A program made the position numbers and the translations under genes. The notes under the pieces were generated by a model that worked only from the letters and a program-made list of their open reading frames with translations, ran no database searches and had not been told where the DNA came from. A stretch of DNA of 64,000 nucleotides from Actinomyces procaprae (GTDB lineage: Bacteria > Actinomycetota > Actinomycetes > Actinomycetales > Actinomycetaceae), in NCBI RefSeq assembly GCF_004798665.1, contig NZ_CP039292.1:1674001-1738000 (forward strand), in the 5' to 3' direction. Numbering within the stretch: position 1 is the stretch's first letter; each line of letters starts with the position of its first letter. Positions 8,466-17,536 of the stretch are shown piece by piece.

Positions 8466-10847
8466 ATGACAGCCACCCCCAACGGGTCCTCTATGCCCTT
8501 CGACACCCCGCAGGACGGTCCTCTGGGCATTGATGATCTCTTCAGCGCCGAGATCGAGGGCACCGTCCCGCCTGCTGCTGCGTCCAGCAGTGACTTCAAG
8601 AACCAAGATGACCACGAGGACGTCGCCGCGCCTCATGGTCCGGACTTCGTCTCGCCGCCCTCCGCGGAGTCCTTCGACACCCCGGCGTCCTCCGACTCTC
8701 CCGAGGACCCCGAGGGCCTGGAGGATGAGGACGAGGCGGACGACGTCGACCTGAACCTGCCGGAGTCCGATCCCGAGGAAGCCGACGCGTACGAGGAGGA
8801 CGCCGACGACCCCGAGGCAGACCTCTCCGAGGACGAGGTCGACGGGCACACGCCGTTCGTCGACTCCGAGGAGGACGACGTGGACGAGGCGGCTGCACGG
8901 GCCCCCGAGGACATCACCTTCGACGACCTGGGCCTGCCCGCCGACCTGCTCAAGGCAGTCAAGGACATGGGCTTCGAAAGTCCGACGCCGATTCAGCGTG
9001 AGGCCATTCCCGTGCTGCTGTCCGGCCGCGACGTCGTCGGTATCGCCCAGACCGGCACCGGCAAGACGGCCGCCTTCGGCCTGCCACTGCTGGACGCCGT
9101 CGACGCCCGGGACGGCGCGGTACAGGCCCTGGTACTGGCGCCCACGCGCGAGCTGGCGCTGCAAAGCGCCGAGGCCATCACCGACATGGCCTCCCGGTCT
9201 CGCGGCCTGGATGTGGTGGCCGTCTACGGCGGCGCCCCCTACGGTCCGCAGATCGGGGCGCTGCGAGACGGCGCCCAGGTTGTCGTCGGCACACCCGGGC
9301 GCGTCATCGACCTGATCGAGAAGGGCGCACTGTCCCTGGATGACGTGAAGTACTTCGTGCTCGACGAGGCCGACGAGATGCTGCGCATGGGATTCGCCGA
9401 GGACGTGGAGACAATCGCCGCGTCCCTGCCCGAGCAGCGCCGCACAGCACTTTTCTCCGCCACCATGCCGCCCGCCATCCAGGCGGTCGCCCGGCAGCAC
9501 CTCGATGACCCGGTGCGCGTGGAGGTCTCCCGCCAGGCGTCCACCGTCGACACCGTGCACCAGACGTACGCCGTGGTGCCATTCCGCCACAAGATCGGCG
9601 CCGCAGCGCGCGTGCTGGCCGTGACCGACGCCGAGGCCGCCCTGGTCTTCGTGCGGACCAAGTCCACCGCCGAGGACGTGGCCATCGAGCTGGCCGGCCG
9701 CGGCATTCAGGCGGCCGCCATCTCCGGCGATGTGCCCCAGCGCGAGCGCGAGCGGCTGGTTGAGCGCCTGCGTGCGGGCACGCTCGACGTGCTGGTGGCC
9801 ACGGACGTCGCCGCCCGCGGCCTGGACGTGGACCGCATCGGACTCGTCGTCAACTTCGACGTGCCCCGCGAGGCGGAGGCATACGTGCACCGGATCGGAC
9901 GTACCGGCCGCGCGGGACGCCACGGTGAGGCCGTCACCTTCCTGACCCCCAAGGAGAAGCGCAAGCTCCGCCAGATCGAGAACCTGACCGGTACCCGCCT
10001 GGAGGAGGTCACGCTCCCCTCCCCCGCGGACGTGTCCGCGCACCGCGCCGGCAAGCTGCTTGACCGCGCTGCCGCGCGCTACGAGCGCGGCCGCCTGGAC
10101 ATGTACGCCGAACTCGTCGCCGCCAAGAGCGAGGAGCTGGGCGTTGAGTCCGAGGACCTGGCCGCCACGCTGCTCGCCCTCGCCGTCGGCGACGAGGGGC
10201 CGCGGCGCCGGGGCGATGGGGAACGTCCCCGTCGTGGTAACCGGGAGGAGCTACTGGACGAGGACGGCTCCTTCGTGTCCGCGTCCTTCGAGGGCGGCCG
10301 CGATGACCGCCGCGGACGCCGCGGAGACCGCTTCGACGGCAAGCCCGGTGCCGGACGCGGGGGGCGGCGCCGCCACGAGGAGGGCAGCGGCACCGTCTAC
10401 CGCATCGAGGTCGGTCACCGGGACCGGGTCCTTCCCGGGGCGATCGTCGGCGCCCTGGCCAATGAGGGTTCCATCTCGGGATCCGACATCGGCAAGATCG
10501 ACATTCTTCAGTCCTTCTCCCTGGTTGAGATTCACACGCCGTTGAGCGAGGAGCAGCTGGAGAGCATGCGCCGCGCCACCTTCGCCGGCAGGGAGCTGCG
10601 CATCCGCGAGGACGAGGGCCCCGGCCATGGCTGGGACGGTCAGCGCGGTGGCCGCTCCGGTGGCGGATTCCGAGGCGGGCGGAACAACGACCGCGGTTCC
10701 GGGCGTTACGACCGTGGCGGCTCCAAGCGGCGCTATGACCGTGACGACCGCCGCTATGACAGGAACGACCGGAGCGGTCGCTGGGGCAACCGCGGCTGGG
10801 ACGGTGGCCGCAAGGGCGGTTTCCGCGGTAGCCGCGACGGGCGGTAA
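8466..10847 (+). CDS. DEAD-box ATP-dependent RNA helicase with DbpA-type RNA-binding domain
   Basis: About 793 residues from ATG 8466, which has GGGAAG just upstream; an earlier GTG at 8367 adds a non-conserved extension. An acidic low-complexity N-terminus of about 150 residues precedes the helicase core: Q motif near 151, AQTGTGKT near 194, PTRELALQ, TPGR, DEAD near 300, SAT, RGLDVDRIG and HRIGRTGRAGR. Residues about 644-718 form a DbpA/CsdA-like RNA-binding domain, followed by a Gly/Arg/Asp tail like RGG-box helicases. The architecture points to ribosome assembly or mRNA unwinding, as for CsdA/DeaD. The long acidic head is typical of actinobacterial forms. Confidence 0.93.
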   Translation: MTATPNGSSMPFDTPQDGPLGIDDLFSAEIEGTVPPAAASSSDFKNQDDHEDVAAPHGPDFVSPPSAESFDTPASSDSPEDPEGLEDEDEADDVDLNLPESDPEEADAYEEDADDPEADLSEDEVDGHTPFVDSEEDDVDEAAARAPEDITFDDLGLPADLLKAVKDMGFESPTPIQREAIPVLLSGRDVVGIAQTGTGKTAAFGLPLLDAVDARDGAVQALVLAPTRELALQSAEAITDMASRSRGLDVVAVYGGAPYGPQIGALRDGAQVVVGTPGRVIDLIEKGALSLDDVKYFVLDEADEMLRMGFAEDVETIAASLPEQRRTALFSATMPPAIQAVARQHLDDPVRVEVSRQASTVDTVHQTYAVVPFRHKIGAAARVLAVTDAEAALVFVRTKSTAEDVAIELAGRGIQAAAISGDVPQRERERLVERLRAGTLDVLVATDVAARGLDVDRIGLVVNFDVPREAEAYVHRIGRTGRAGRHGEAVTFLTPKEKRKLRQIENLTGTRLEEVTLPSPADVSAHRAGKLLDRAAARYERGRLDMYAELVAAKSEELGVESEDLAATLLALAVGDEGPRRRGDGERPRRGNREELLDEDGSFVSASFEGGRDDRRGRRGDRFDGKPGAGRGGRRRHEEGSGTVYRIEVGHRDRVLPGAIVGALANEGSISGSDIGKIDILQSFSLVEIHTPLSEEQLESMRRATFAGRELRIREDEGPGHGWDGQRGGRSGGGFRGGRNNDRGSGRYDRGGSKRRYDRDDRRYDRNDRSGRWGNRGWDGGRKGGFRGSRDGR

Positions 10848-10888
10848 CGCCGCGGCCGGGGAGCCTGCCGCACAGTAGAGGAGAGGGA

Positions 10889-12484
10889 ATGATCCCAGCC
10901 GCGTACCTGCTTGCCGTGGTGGTGTTCGGCTTCGCCGCCACCCTGCTGCGCCTACCGCCGCTCGTGGGGTTCCTGGCGGCAGGCTTCGTGCTCGGGTCCT
11001 CGCCGCTGCCGAACCTCGGCGTCGTGGAGGTTCTGGGCGACCTCGGCGTCGCAGTGCTGCTGTTCACGATCGGGCTGAAGCTCGATCTGCGCGTGCTGCG
11101 ACGCAAGGAGGTGCTGGGAACCGCGGTGATCGTGATGGCGGTGCTGACCCTCCTGGGCACGGCCGTCGTGGCGGCGCTGCTGGCGGTGGGCCTGAACCTC
11201 GGTGCCTCCACGCCCGGTGGCGTCGCCGCAGTCGGCTTCGCGCTGTCCTTCTCCTCAACGGTGGTGGTCGTCAAGCTACTGGAGGAGCGCGACGACTCCG
11301 GGTCCCTGTACGGGCGTATCGCCATTGGCGTGCTGGTGCTTCAGGACATCGCCGCGGTCGCCTATATGACCGTCTCCTCAGGGCGGCTGCCCAGCCCCTG
11401 GGCAGCCGCCCTGGTGCTGCTGTGGCCGGCATCCCGACTGTTCGGCAAGGTGCTTGACCGCATCGATCACCGGGAGATGCGGGCACTGTTCGGCATGTCC
11501 ATGGCACTGCTACCCGGTTACCTGCTGTTCGACCTGCTCGGGGTCGACGGCGATCTGGGAGCCCTGATCATGGGGGCGCTGCTGGCGTCCCACCCCGCGG
11601 CCAAGGAGCTGGCGAGCGCTCTGTTCACCATAAAGGAGCTCCTGCTGGTCGGGTTCTTCCTCACCATCGGCCTCGACGGCGTTCCCGGCACCGCCGCCTT
11701 CGCCCTGGCCGGTGCCCTGCTGCTCCTGCTGCCGGTGCGCTCACTCGTCTACACCATGGTGGTGCGCGCTCTGGGGATGCGCCGACGCACCTCGGTGCTC
11801 ACTGGCCTGGCCCTGACCGCTTACAGCGAGTTCGCGCTCATTGTTGTGGGCACGGCCACCGACCACGGGCTGCTGGGCGGTGAGTGGCCGGCCGCCGTCT
11901 CCTTGGCGCTGGCGCTGTCCTTCGTCGTGTCCGCCATGGTCAACCACAAGCCGGCCGCCCTGGTGCAGTGGATGTCCGCGCTGCTCCCCCACCGGCCAGT
12001 CAGCACCCTGCACCCCGATGAGCGGCCAGTCAGCCTCGAGGGCGTGTGCACCGTCGTGTTCGGCATGGGCCGGGCCGGGCGCTCCACGTACATGAGGCTC
12101 TACGCCGACGGTGAGACGGGCGTGCTCGGCATCGACAATGACGCCACCAAGGTGGAGGAGCTGACGCGGCAGGGATTCAACGTGATGGAGGCGGACGCGA
12201 CCGACCAGCAGTTCTGGGAGCGGCTGGAGGCGGTGCACGTATCCACGGTGGTCCTGGCCATGTCAGAGCCGGGGGCGAACGTGCACGTGCTGGAGTGGCT
12301 GGACCGTTCGCACTTCGACGGCCGGGTGCTCGCAATCGCCCGCTATGACGACGAGGCCGCCACCATGCGGGCGGCGGGTGTTGACGTCGTGATCAACCTC
12401 TACGAGGGCGCCGGCGAGGCGCTGGCGCGCGCGGCTGAGGGGCTCGGGCCCACCTCACCTGGAGCCGACGCCGGCGTCGCCTGA
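10889..12484 (+). CDS. CPA2-family cation:proton antiporter with TrkA-N (RCK) domain
   Basis: A 531-residue protein with about 11-12 membrane helices of the Na+/H+ exchanger fold (residues 1-360; conserved stretches such as SFSSTVVVVKLLEE and GVLVLQD), followed by a cytoplasmic TrkA-N domain with the nucleotide-binding sequence VFGMGRAGRSTYMRLY. It is built like KefB/KefC potassium efflux systems, so a K+/H+ or Na+/H+ exchange role gated by NAD(H) is likely. The start ATG has GAGGAGAGGGA 3 bp upstream. Its 3' end overlaps the convergent GTPase gene by 30 bp. Confidence 0.88.
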   Translation: MIPAAYLLAVVVFGFAATLLRLPPLVGFLAAGFVLGSSPLPNLGVVEVLGDLGVAVLLFTIGLKLDLRVLRRKEVLGTAVIVMAVLTLLGTAVVAALLAVGLNLGASTPGGVAAVGFALSFSSTVVVVKLLEERDDSGSLYGRIAIGVLVLQDIAAVAYMTVSSGRLPSPWAAALVLLWPASRLFGKVLDRIDHREMRALFGMSMALLPGYLLFDLLGVDGDLGALIMGALLASHPAAKELASALFTIKELLLVGFFLTIGLDGVPGTAAFALAGALLLLLPVRSLVYTMVVRALGMRRRTSVLTGLALTAYSEFALIVVGTATDHGLLGGEWPAAVSLALALSFVVSAMVNHKPAALVQWMSALLPHRPVSTLHPDERPVSLEGVCTVVFGMGRAGRSTYMRLYADGETGVLGIDNDATKVEELTRQGFNVMEADATDQQFWERLEAVHVSTVVLAMSEPGANVHVLEWLDRSHFDGRVLAIARYDDEAATMRAAGVDVVINLYEGAGEALARAAEGLGPTSPGADAGVA

Positions 12485-14185
12485 GCCGGGAGCGCTCCGC
12501 CCCGACTCGCACAGGGAGTCCAGCAGCGCCTGTACCTCCTCTAAACGAGCCAGCTCCTGCTCCAGGGGCGTGCCCAGCAGTTCATTCAGCGCCTCGGTCA
12601 CCGCATGTCGTAGGCGCTCGCGTACGCGCCTGGTGCGCCGCACCGCACCGACGCGTGCCATGACCGTGCCCGCCGCCGCCAGCAGCAGGCCCAGCAAGAG
12701 GCCGCCCAGCAGCAGGACCGTCGGCCACGGCACGTGCCCCCAACGTGGAGGATTCACCGGCAGCAGCAAGTAGCGGTCCAAGACATGGAGCATCAGGAGC
12801 CAGCCGGCACCGATCAGCGCGGTCAGAGCCAGGAGCACCTGCATGGCATTCGCAGCCCCCCACCAGCGGGGGCGACGGCAGGTCTGTTCCAGGTCGGTGC
12901 GGGCGACGGCGGCGTCGAGGCTGTCGTAGATCCGCTCGGTCCCGGCTCCCAGACGCCCTGTGACCCGCTCCTGAACCACTGCCGGAAGGCGCCCGATCCG
13001 AGCGGTCGTGTACATGTGGACGGCAGCCCGCAGTGCGGCGTCGTCGGCCGCGCTCGGAGCTGGCAGGGACGTGCGCGGCGCCGCGGCGGATGGCACCGCC
13101 CCGCGGTCGTTGGAGTCCGGACGCAGGTGCAGTGCCCGCAGCGGGTCCCGGCGCAGGTAGGACAGCCAGCGCAGGGGCAGCCAGCCGACGCGATGCCCGG
13201 CTTCCAGCCGCATGGAGGTGCCGACGGCGTCGGCTACAAGGTCTACTCCCACCGCTCGGCAGGCGGCGTCCTCAAGGGCCGCAGGTGTGGTGGCATCGGC
13301 GGCGTGGGCCGGCTCGGGCTGCTTTCCGATGCGCTCGCGCGCGAGTGCCGCCAGGGCCCTCGCATCGGCGGCCAGGCGCGCCTCGATCACGTCCTCAGCG
13401 GCGGCGACTGCGCGGATGCGGGCGCGCAGCTCCTGCACGCCCTGCCCGGTACGGGCGCTGACGGGGATGACGTCCACGTCGTGCAGGCCCTCGGCGGCGA
13501 GCAGCCGCCTCAGGTCCGCGACGGCGGCGGCCCGCTCGTCCTCGTGCAGGCGATCCACCTGGTTGAAGGCGACGACGGATACGGAGGCATGCTCGGCCAT
13601 GGGCGCGATGAACTCGTTGTGGATCACTGCGTCGGCGTACTTCTCCGGATCCAGGACCCACACCAGCACGTCGACCAGGCCGGCCAGGCGCTCGGCGACG
13701 GCCCGGTGGCTGCGGACGTCGGAGTCGATGTCCGGCAGGTCCAGGAGTACTGCGCCGTCCCCCAGGCCGACAGCCGCCGGACCCCACGAGGGGGACTGCG
13801 GCAGCCGGACCCGCTCGCGCACCTCCAACCAGTCCAGGAGCCGTCCAGCGGCGCCGTCGGCCTCGGGTGACGGAGAGGCCGGCAGCGCGGCCAAAGGCTG
13901 GGTGGTGGTCGGCCGGGTCACCGCCACCTGCGCGAGGTCGGCCCCGCACAGGGCGTTGAACAGGCTCGACTTGCCTGAGCCGGTAGCGCCCAGGAGCGCA
14001 ACCACCTGGACGCCGGGGGCAACGAGTCGACGTTGCCCGGCACGGTCCAGCAGGGTGTGCGCCGACTCGAGAAGATCTGCGGGCAGCAGGCCCGCACCGG
14101 TCTGCGTCAAGCGGGCGAGTACGGCGAGGGGTTCTGCGGCGGCGTCGCGGCGCCTGCCGGGCGGGGTGCGCCGAATAGTTCTCAT
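12455..14185 (-). CDS. YfjP-like membrane GTPase
   Basis: A 576-residue protein with an N-terminal G domain: P-loop GATGSGKSS at residues 66-74, G3 DLPDIDS near 152 and G4 NQVD near 207. Two adjacent membrane helices occur near residues 450-510, then a basic helical tail. It resembles actinobacterial GTPases annotated YfjP or dynamin-like. Its start overlaps the stop of the upstream GTPase gene by 4 bp, so the two proteins are probably made together and may form a pair on the membrane, comparable in layout to DynA/DynB of Streptomyces (analogy only). The 3' end overlaps the antiporter gene by 30 bp. Confidence 0.8.
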   Translation of the reverse strand: MRTIRRTPPGRRRDAAAEPLAVLARLTQTGAGLLPADLLESAHTLLDRAGQRRLVAPGVQVVALLGATGSGKSSLFNALCGADLAQVAVTRPTTTQPLAALPASPSPEADGAAGRLLDWLEVRERVRLPQSPSWGPAAVGLGDGAVLLDLPDIDSDVRSHRAVAERLAGLVDVLVWVLDPEKYADAVIHNEFIAPMAEHASVSVVAFNQVDRLHEDERAAAVADLRRLLAAEGLHDVDVIPVSARTGQGVQELRARIRAVAAAEDVIEARLAADARALAALARERIGKQPEPAHAADATTPAALEDAACRAVGVDLVADAVGTSMRLEAGHRVGWLPLRWLSYLRRDPLRALHLRPDSNDRGAVPSAAAPRTSLPAPSAADDAALRAAVHMYTTARIGRLPAVVQERVTGRLGAGTERIYDSLDAAVARTDLEQTCRRPRWWGAANAMQVLLALTALIGAGWLLMLHVLDRYLLLPVNPPRWGHVPWPTVLLLGGLLLGLLLAAAGTVMARVGAVRRTRRVRERLRHAVTEALNELLGTPLEQELARLEEVQALLDSLCESGRSAPGSGDAGVGSR

Positions 14186-15945
14186 TGCGCGCCATCCCCC
14201 GTCAGCCGCCCGACCGTGACGGTGAGCTCCCGCAGATGCTCCACCAGGTGATCGGATGGTGGGGACGGATCCGGCAGCGCCCGGGTGAAGACGGCCCGCT
14301 GCTCGTCGAGGTAGGCGGCGACCCGCTCATCGAGGGCGATGCGGGAGCGCCTGGCCAGCTCACGCATCGCCTGATCGCCGAAGAGCGCCTCGAGCAGCCG
14401 CTGCGCCACGACGGCGGTGCCGCCGGCGATCCCCACCTCCACGCCGGTCAGACCGCCGGTGTGGGCGAACACGACGACCATCAGCGCAACCCCAGCACCG
14501 TTCACCCCCAGTGACAGCAGCCTTGCCGTCATGCGCTTGTCCGCGCCCTCGGCGCGCACCAGGTTCAGCACGTCGCCCTGCCAGTCCCGCACGATCCGCT
14601 CCGCGTGCCGCACGCGCTCGGCCTGCGTCGGCTGAGATGACAGCGCCGCCGCCAACGGGTCCGCGACGGTGCCGGCACGTCTCCAGGTCTGCTCCGTCTC
14701 CAGGGCCGCACGCTGCGCCTCGCTCACAAGGAGGCGGGCCAGTGAGGACTCGATCGCCTCCTCGACGCGCTGGGCCGGGGCGGGACGCCCCAGCACCGCC
14801 GCCGTCACGCGGTCACGCAGGCGCGAGACCTGCACCTGCAGTCCCCGCAGGAACTCGCCCGTGCCGATCAGCTCCTGCCAGCGGGCGAGTACCTCGCCGC
14901 GCAGCAGTGAGCCGTCCTGCGTTGCGGCCGTGATCCTGTCCCGGGCCTCGGCGTGGACCGCATTGGTCACTACGGCTAGTCGCCGGCGCTCCTCCTCCTG
15001 TGCACGCACCGAGCTCAGGAGCCCGTCCATGTCCTCAAGGGCGGAGACGAGTGCACCGGACAGCGTGCGGCGGGCTACTCCACGCCGTGCCGCGGCATCG
15101 GCCGCCAGTGTGCCGAGCCAGTGGCGCAGCGGTGCGACGTGCTCCTCAGGCAGGAATCCCTCGGGGTCGAATGTGGTCTCAGGTATGACGAACACGGGCG
15201 CAGACCGCAGCCCGGCGGCGTCGAGGCGCCGCCGCAGGTCCCGGCCGACGGCCGCGTCGGCCCCGGCAGGCACCCGGTCCAGGACGACGGCGGTGACCAC
15301 GTCCCGCGCGGCGGCGGACCTCAGGTGCTCCCAGGCGACGGCGTCGGCGTACCGGGAAGCGGTAGTGACGAAGACCCACAGGTCGGCGGCGGCCAGCAGG
15401 GTGGCGGCGAGCTCGCGGTTGTCGTCGACGACGGAGTCCACGTCCGGCGCGTCCAGGATCGCGAGCCCCTCCGGGAGGGCGGAGCAGGTCCGGATCTCGA
15501 GCTCACGGGGCGTGCGCGTTCCCGCGGCCGTCGGCTCCGAGCCTTCAGCGACGCGCACATGCGCGAGGGAGCCGAGCACGCGCTCGCCGTCGAACCAGGG
15601 GCCGTCGCCGGTGGCGTGCAGCAGCAGGGGGCGGCGCGTGGTCGGACGAATCGCGGACGACACCGCCACATGGCGACGCACCAGCGAGGATACGAGCGCG
15701 GACTTACCGGCCCCGGTGGAGCCGCCCACGACCGCCAGTAGCGGCGCGTCCATCGCGGTCAGGCGGGGCAGGACGTAGTCACCGAGCTGGTCATGCACGA
15801 GCCTGGCCTTGCGCGCGGCCGCGTCTGCGCCCGGCAGCGTGTACGGCAGGGCGAATGCGGTCAGGTCCGCCTGCAGGCGGCTCAGGGCGGCCTGCGCGGT
15901 CCCGGCGCCCCCGGGCGTCGGCTCCGCTCCCGCGGGCAGGCTCAT
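14182..15945 (-). CDS. Dynamin-like membrane GTPase
   Basis: A 587-residue protein with a P-loop GGSTGAGKS at residues 74-82, a DAPDVDS G3-like motif near 165, long helical stretches, and a hydrophobic segment near residues 475-520 that could insert in the membrane. It is the upstream partner of the coupled GTPase gene (4-bp overlap) and sits 3 bp downstream of the hisS stop codon on the same strand. The canonical G4 motif is less obvious than in its partner. The pair suggests membrane remodelling, division or stress protection, but no substrate or process can be assigned from sequence. Confidence 0.78.
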   Translation of the reverse strand: MSLPAGAEPTPGGAGTAQAALSRLQADLTAFALPYTLPGADAAARKARLVHDQLGDYVLPRLTAMDAPLLAVVGGSTGAGKSALVSSLVRRHVAVSSAIRPTTRRPLLLHATGDGPWFDGERVLGSLAHVRVAEGSEPTAAGTRTPRELEIRTCSALPEGLAILDAPDVDSVVDDNRELAATLLAAADLWVFVTTASRYADAVAWEHLRSAAARDVVTAVVLDRVPAGADAAVGRDLRRRLDAAGLRSAPVFVIPETTFDPEGFLPEEHVAPLRHWLGTLAADAAARRGVARRTLSGALVSALEDMDGLLSSVRAQEEERRRLAVVTNAVHAEARDRITAATQDGSLLRGEVLARWQELIGTGEFLRGLQVQVSRLRDRVTAAVLGRPAPAQRVEEAIESSLARLLVSEAQRAALETEQTWRRAGTVADPLAAALSSQPTQAERVRHAERIVRDWQGDVLNLVRAEGADKRMTARLLSLGVNGAGVALMVVVFAHTGGLTGVEVGIAGGTAVVAQRLLEALFGDQAMRELARRSRIALDERVAAYLDEQRAVFTRALPDPSPPSDHLVEHLRELTVTVGRLTGDGAQ

Positions 15946-15948
15946 AGC

Positions 15949-17370
15949 TCAGCCCTGCTCGCCCGGGCGGCCAGCCGCGTCGCCGACCGTGTGCAGACGG
16001 GGCGCGAGATCCGCCTCGTCACCCGGCATCCAGGTGGCTGCCTCGGCGCTGACCTGCTCACCGGAGCGAATGTCCTTGACCGAATCGGGTTCGCCGTCGA
16101 CACCGGGGAACCAGACGAAGGGGATGGAGCGCTTGTCCGCGAAGCGGATCTGCTTGCCGTACTTGGCCGCCGTCGGCGACACGTCAGCGGCTATGCCACG
16201 GGAGCGCAGCACGTCCGCGACGGCGTCGGAGGCTCCGCGGTGCGCCTCATCGGCTACCGCGACCAGCACCACGGTGGGTACGGCGCGCGTCACCTCCAGC
16301 ATCCCGCCGCCGATCACCCTGGCGAGCAGCCGTGACAGTCCGATGGAGATTCCCACACCCGGGAAGGTCCGCTTGCCGTCGGAGGCGAGGGAGTCATAGC
16401 GGCCGCCGGAGCACACCGAGCCGAGGTCCTCGTGCCCGGCCATGAAGGACTCGTAGACGGTGCCCGTGTAGTAGTCCAGGCCGCGGGCGATCTTCAGGTC
16501 CGCGATGATGGCGCCGGGGCGGCGGCGCGCGGCGGAACGCAGCAGCTCCGCCAGCTCATCCAGGCCCTGATCCAGCAGCTCACTGGGGTCGGCGCCGTCC
16601 AGGGCGGCCAGGACGCCTTGCCGCACCTGCTCGGCGTCGGCACCCGTGACCTGGGCCAGCCGCAGGGCCGCGTCGGCCTGCTCCGGGGTGATGCCCACGA
16701 CGTCGACCAGCTCGGTGGCGACCCGGCCGGCGCCGATCTTGTCGAGCTTGTCCACCACGCGCAGCACCTCGGCGAGCAGGTCCTCGGCAATGCCGATGGA
16801 CTGGTAGAAGCCCTGGGCGACCTTGCGGTTGGACACGTGGATGGTGACGGCGGGGATCGGTAGCGCGCTCAGCGCTTCGTGCATGATCAGCGGCATCTCG
16901 ACGTCGTGGTACAGCGGCAGGGCGCCATCCCCGACGACGTCGATGTCCGCCTGGATGAACTCGCGGAAGCGGCCCTCCTGCGGGCGCTCGCCGCGCCAGA
17001 CCTTCTGGATCTGGTAGCGCTTGAACGGGAAGTGCAGCGTGCCGGCGTTGTCCAGCACGTAGCGGGCGAAGGGCACCGTCAGGTCGAAGTGGAGCCCGAG
17101 CTGCTTGGCCGGGTCGGTGGTCTCCTCGCCTGGATCCGCCTGCAGTCGGGACAGCAGGTAGACCTCCTTGCTGGTCTCGCCCTTGCGGGTCAGCTCCGAC
17201 AACGGCTCGACGGCGCGAGTCTCAATCCCGCTGAATCCGTGCAGTTCGAACGTGCGGCGCAGGGTGTCGATGAACTGCTGCTCGACGATGCGGGCTGCGG
17301 GAAGCCACTCGGGGAAGCCGGAGAGGGAGGATTGCGCCTGTCGGACCTGTGCTGGAGCCATGGGCCGCAT
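15949..17370 (-). CDS. hisS: Histidyl-tRNA synthetase
   Basis: A class II synthetase of about 473 residues that charges tRNA-His. The histidine-specific motif ARGLDYYTGTVYESF is present, as are motif 1 (GFSGIETRAVEPLSEL), motif 2 near WRGERPQEGRFREF and a C-terminal anticodon-binding domain (PTVVLVAVADEAHRGASDAV). I take the start at ATG 17370 or the second ATG at 17361; the frame continues upstream only through a tandem repeat and is not homologous there. No clear ribosome binding site is visible. It precedes the GTPase pair and follows the MBL hydrolase, matching the MBL-hisS order seen in mycobacteria. Confidence 0.96.
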   Translation of the reverse strand: MRPMAPAQVRQAQSSLSGFPEWLPAARIVEQQFIDTLRRTFELHGFSGIETRAVEPLSELTRKGETSKEVYLLSRLQADPGEETTDPAKQLGLHFDLTVPFARYVLDNAGTLHFPFKRYQIQKVWRGERPQEGRFREFIQADIDVVGDGALPLYHDVEMPLIMHEALSALPIPAVTIHVSNRKVAQGFYQSIGIAEDLLAEVLRVVDKLDKIGAGRVATELVDVVGITPEQADAALRLAQVTGADAEQVRQGVLAALDGADPSELLDQGLDELAELLRSAARRRPGAIIADLKIARGLDYYTGTVYESFMAGHEDLGSVCSGGRYDSLASDGKRTFPGVGISIGLSRLLARVIGGGMLEVTRAVPTVVLVAVADEAHRGASDAVADVLRSRGIAADVSPTAAKYGKQIRFADKRSIPFVWFPGVDGEPDSVKDIRSGEQVSAEAATWMPGDEADLAPRLHTVGDAAGRPGEQG

Positions 17371-17400
17371 TGTGTCATGCCGCCCAGGGCCGGGAGCACC

Positions 17401-17536
17401 TGCGCCGTGCCCGCCCCGACCGGCGCTCACGCACCGGTCACCCTGGGTCCTGCGCCGTGCCCGCCCCGACCGGCGCTCACGCACCGGTCACCCTGGGTCC
17501 TGCGCCGTGCCCGCCCCGACCGGCGCTCACGCACCG
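17401..17536. repeat. 50-bp tandem repeat derived from the 3' end of the MBL gene
   Basis: Two complete 50-bp units (17401-17450 and 17451-17500) are followed by 36 bp of a third copy (17501-17536). The units are identical to the eye. The third copy covers the stop codon of the adjacent MBL hydrolase gene, so the array looks like tandem duplication of that gene's 3' end into the hisS upstream region. No hairpin function is evident. Confidence 0.9.

Noticed and set aside
8259..10043. Long antisense frame opposite the DEAD-box gene (594 residues)
   Set aside because: It is the mirror of a strongly coding high-GC gene; its composition is Gly/Arg/Val-rich with no domains, and the plus-strand gene has full helicase motifs.
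17371..17484. N-terminal extension of HisS through the 50-bp repeats
   Set aside because: The segment is repeat-derived and not found in HisS proteins; conserved sequence starts at the ATG near 17361-17370.
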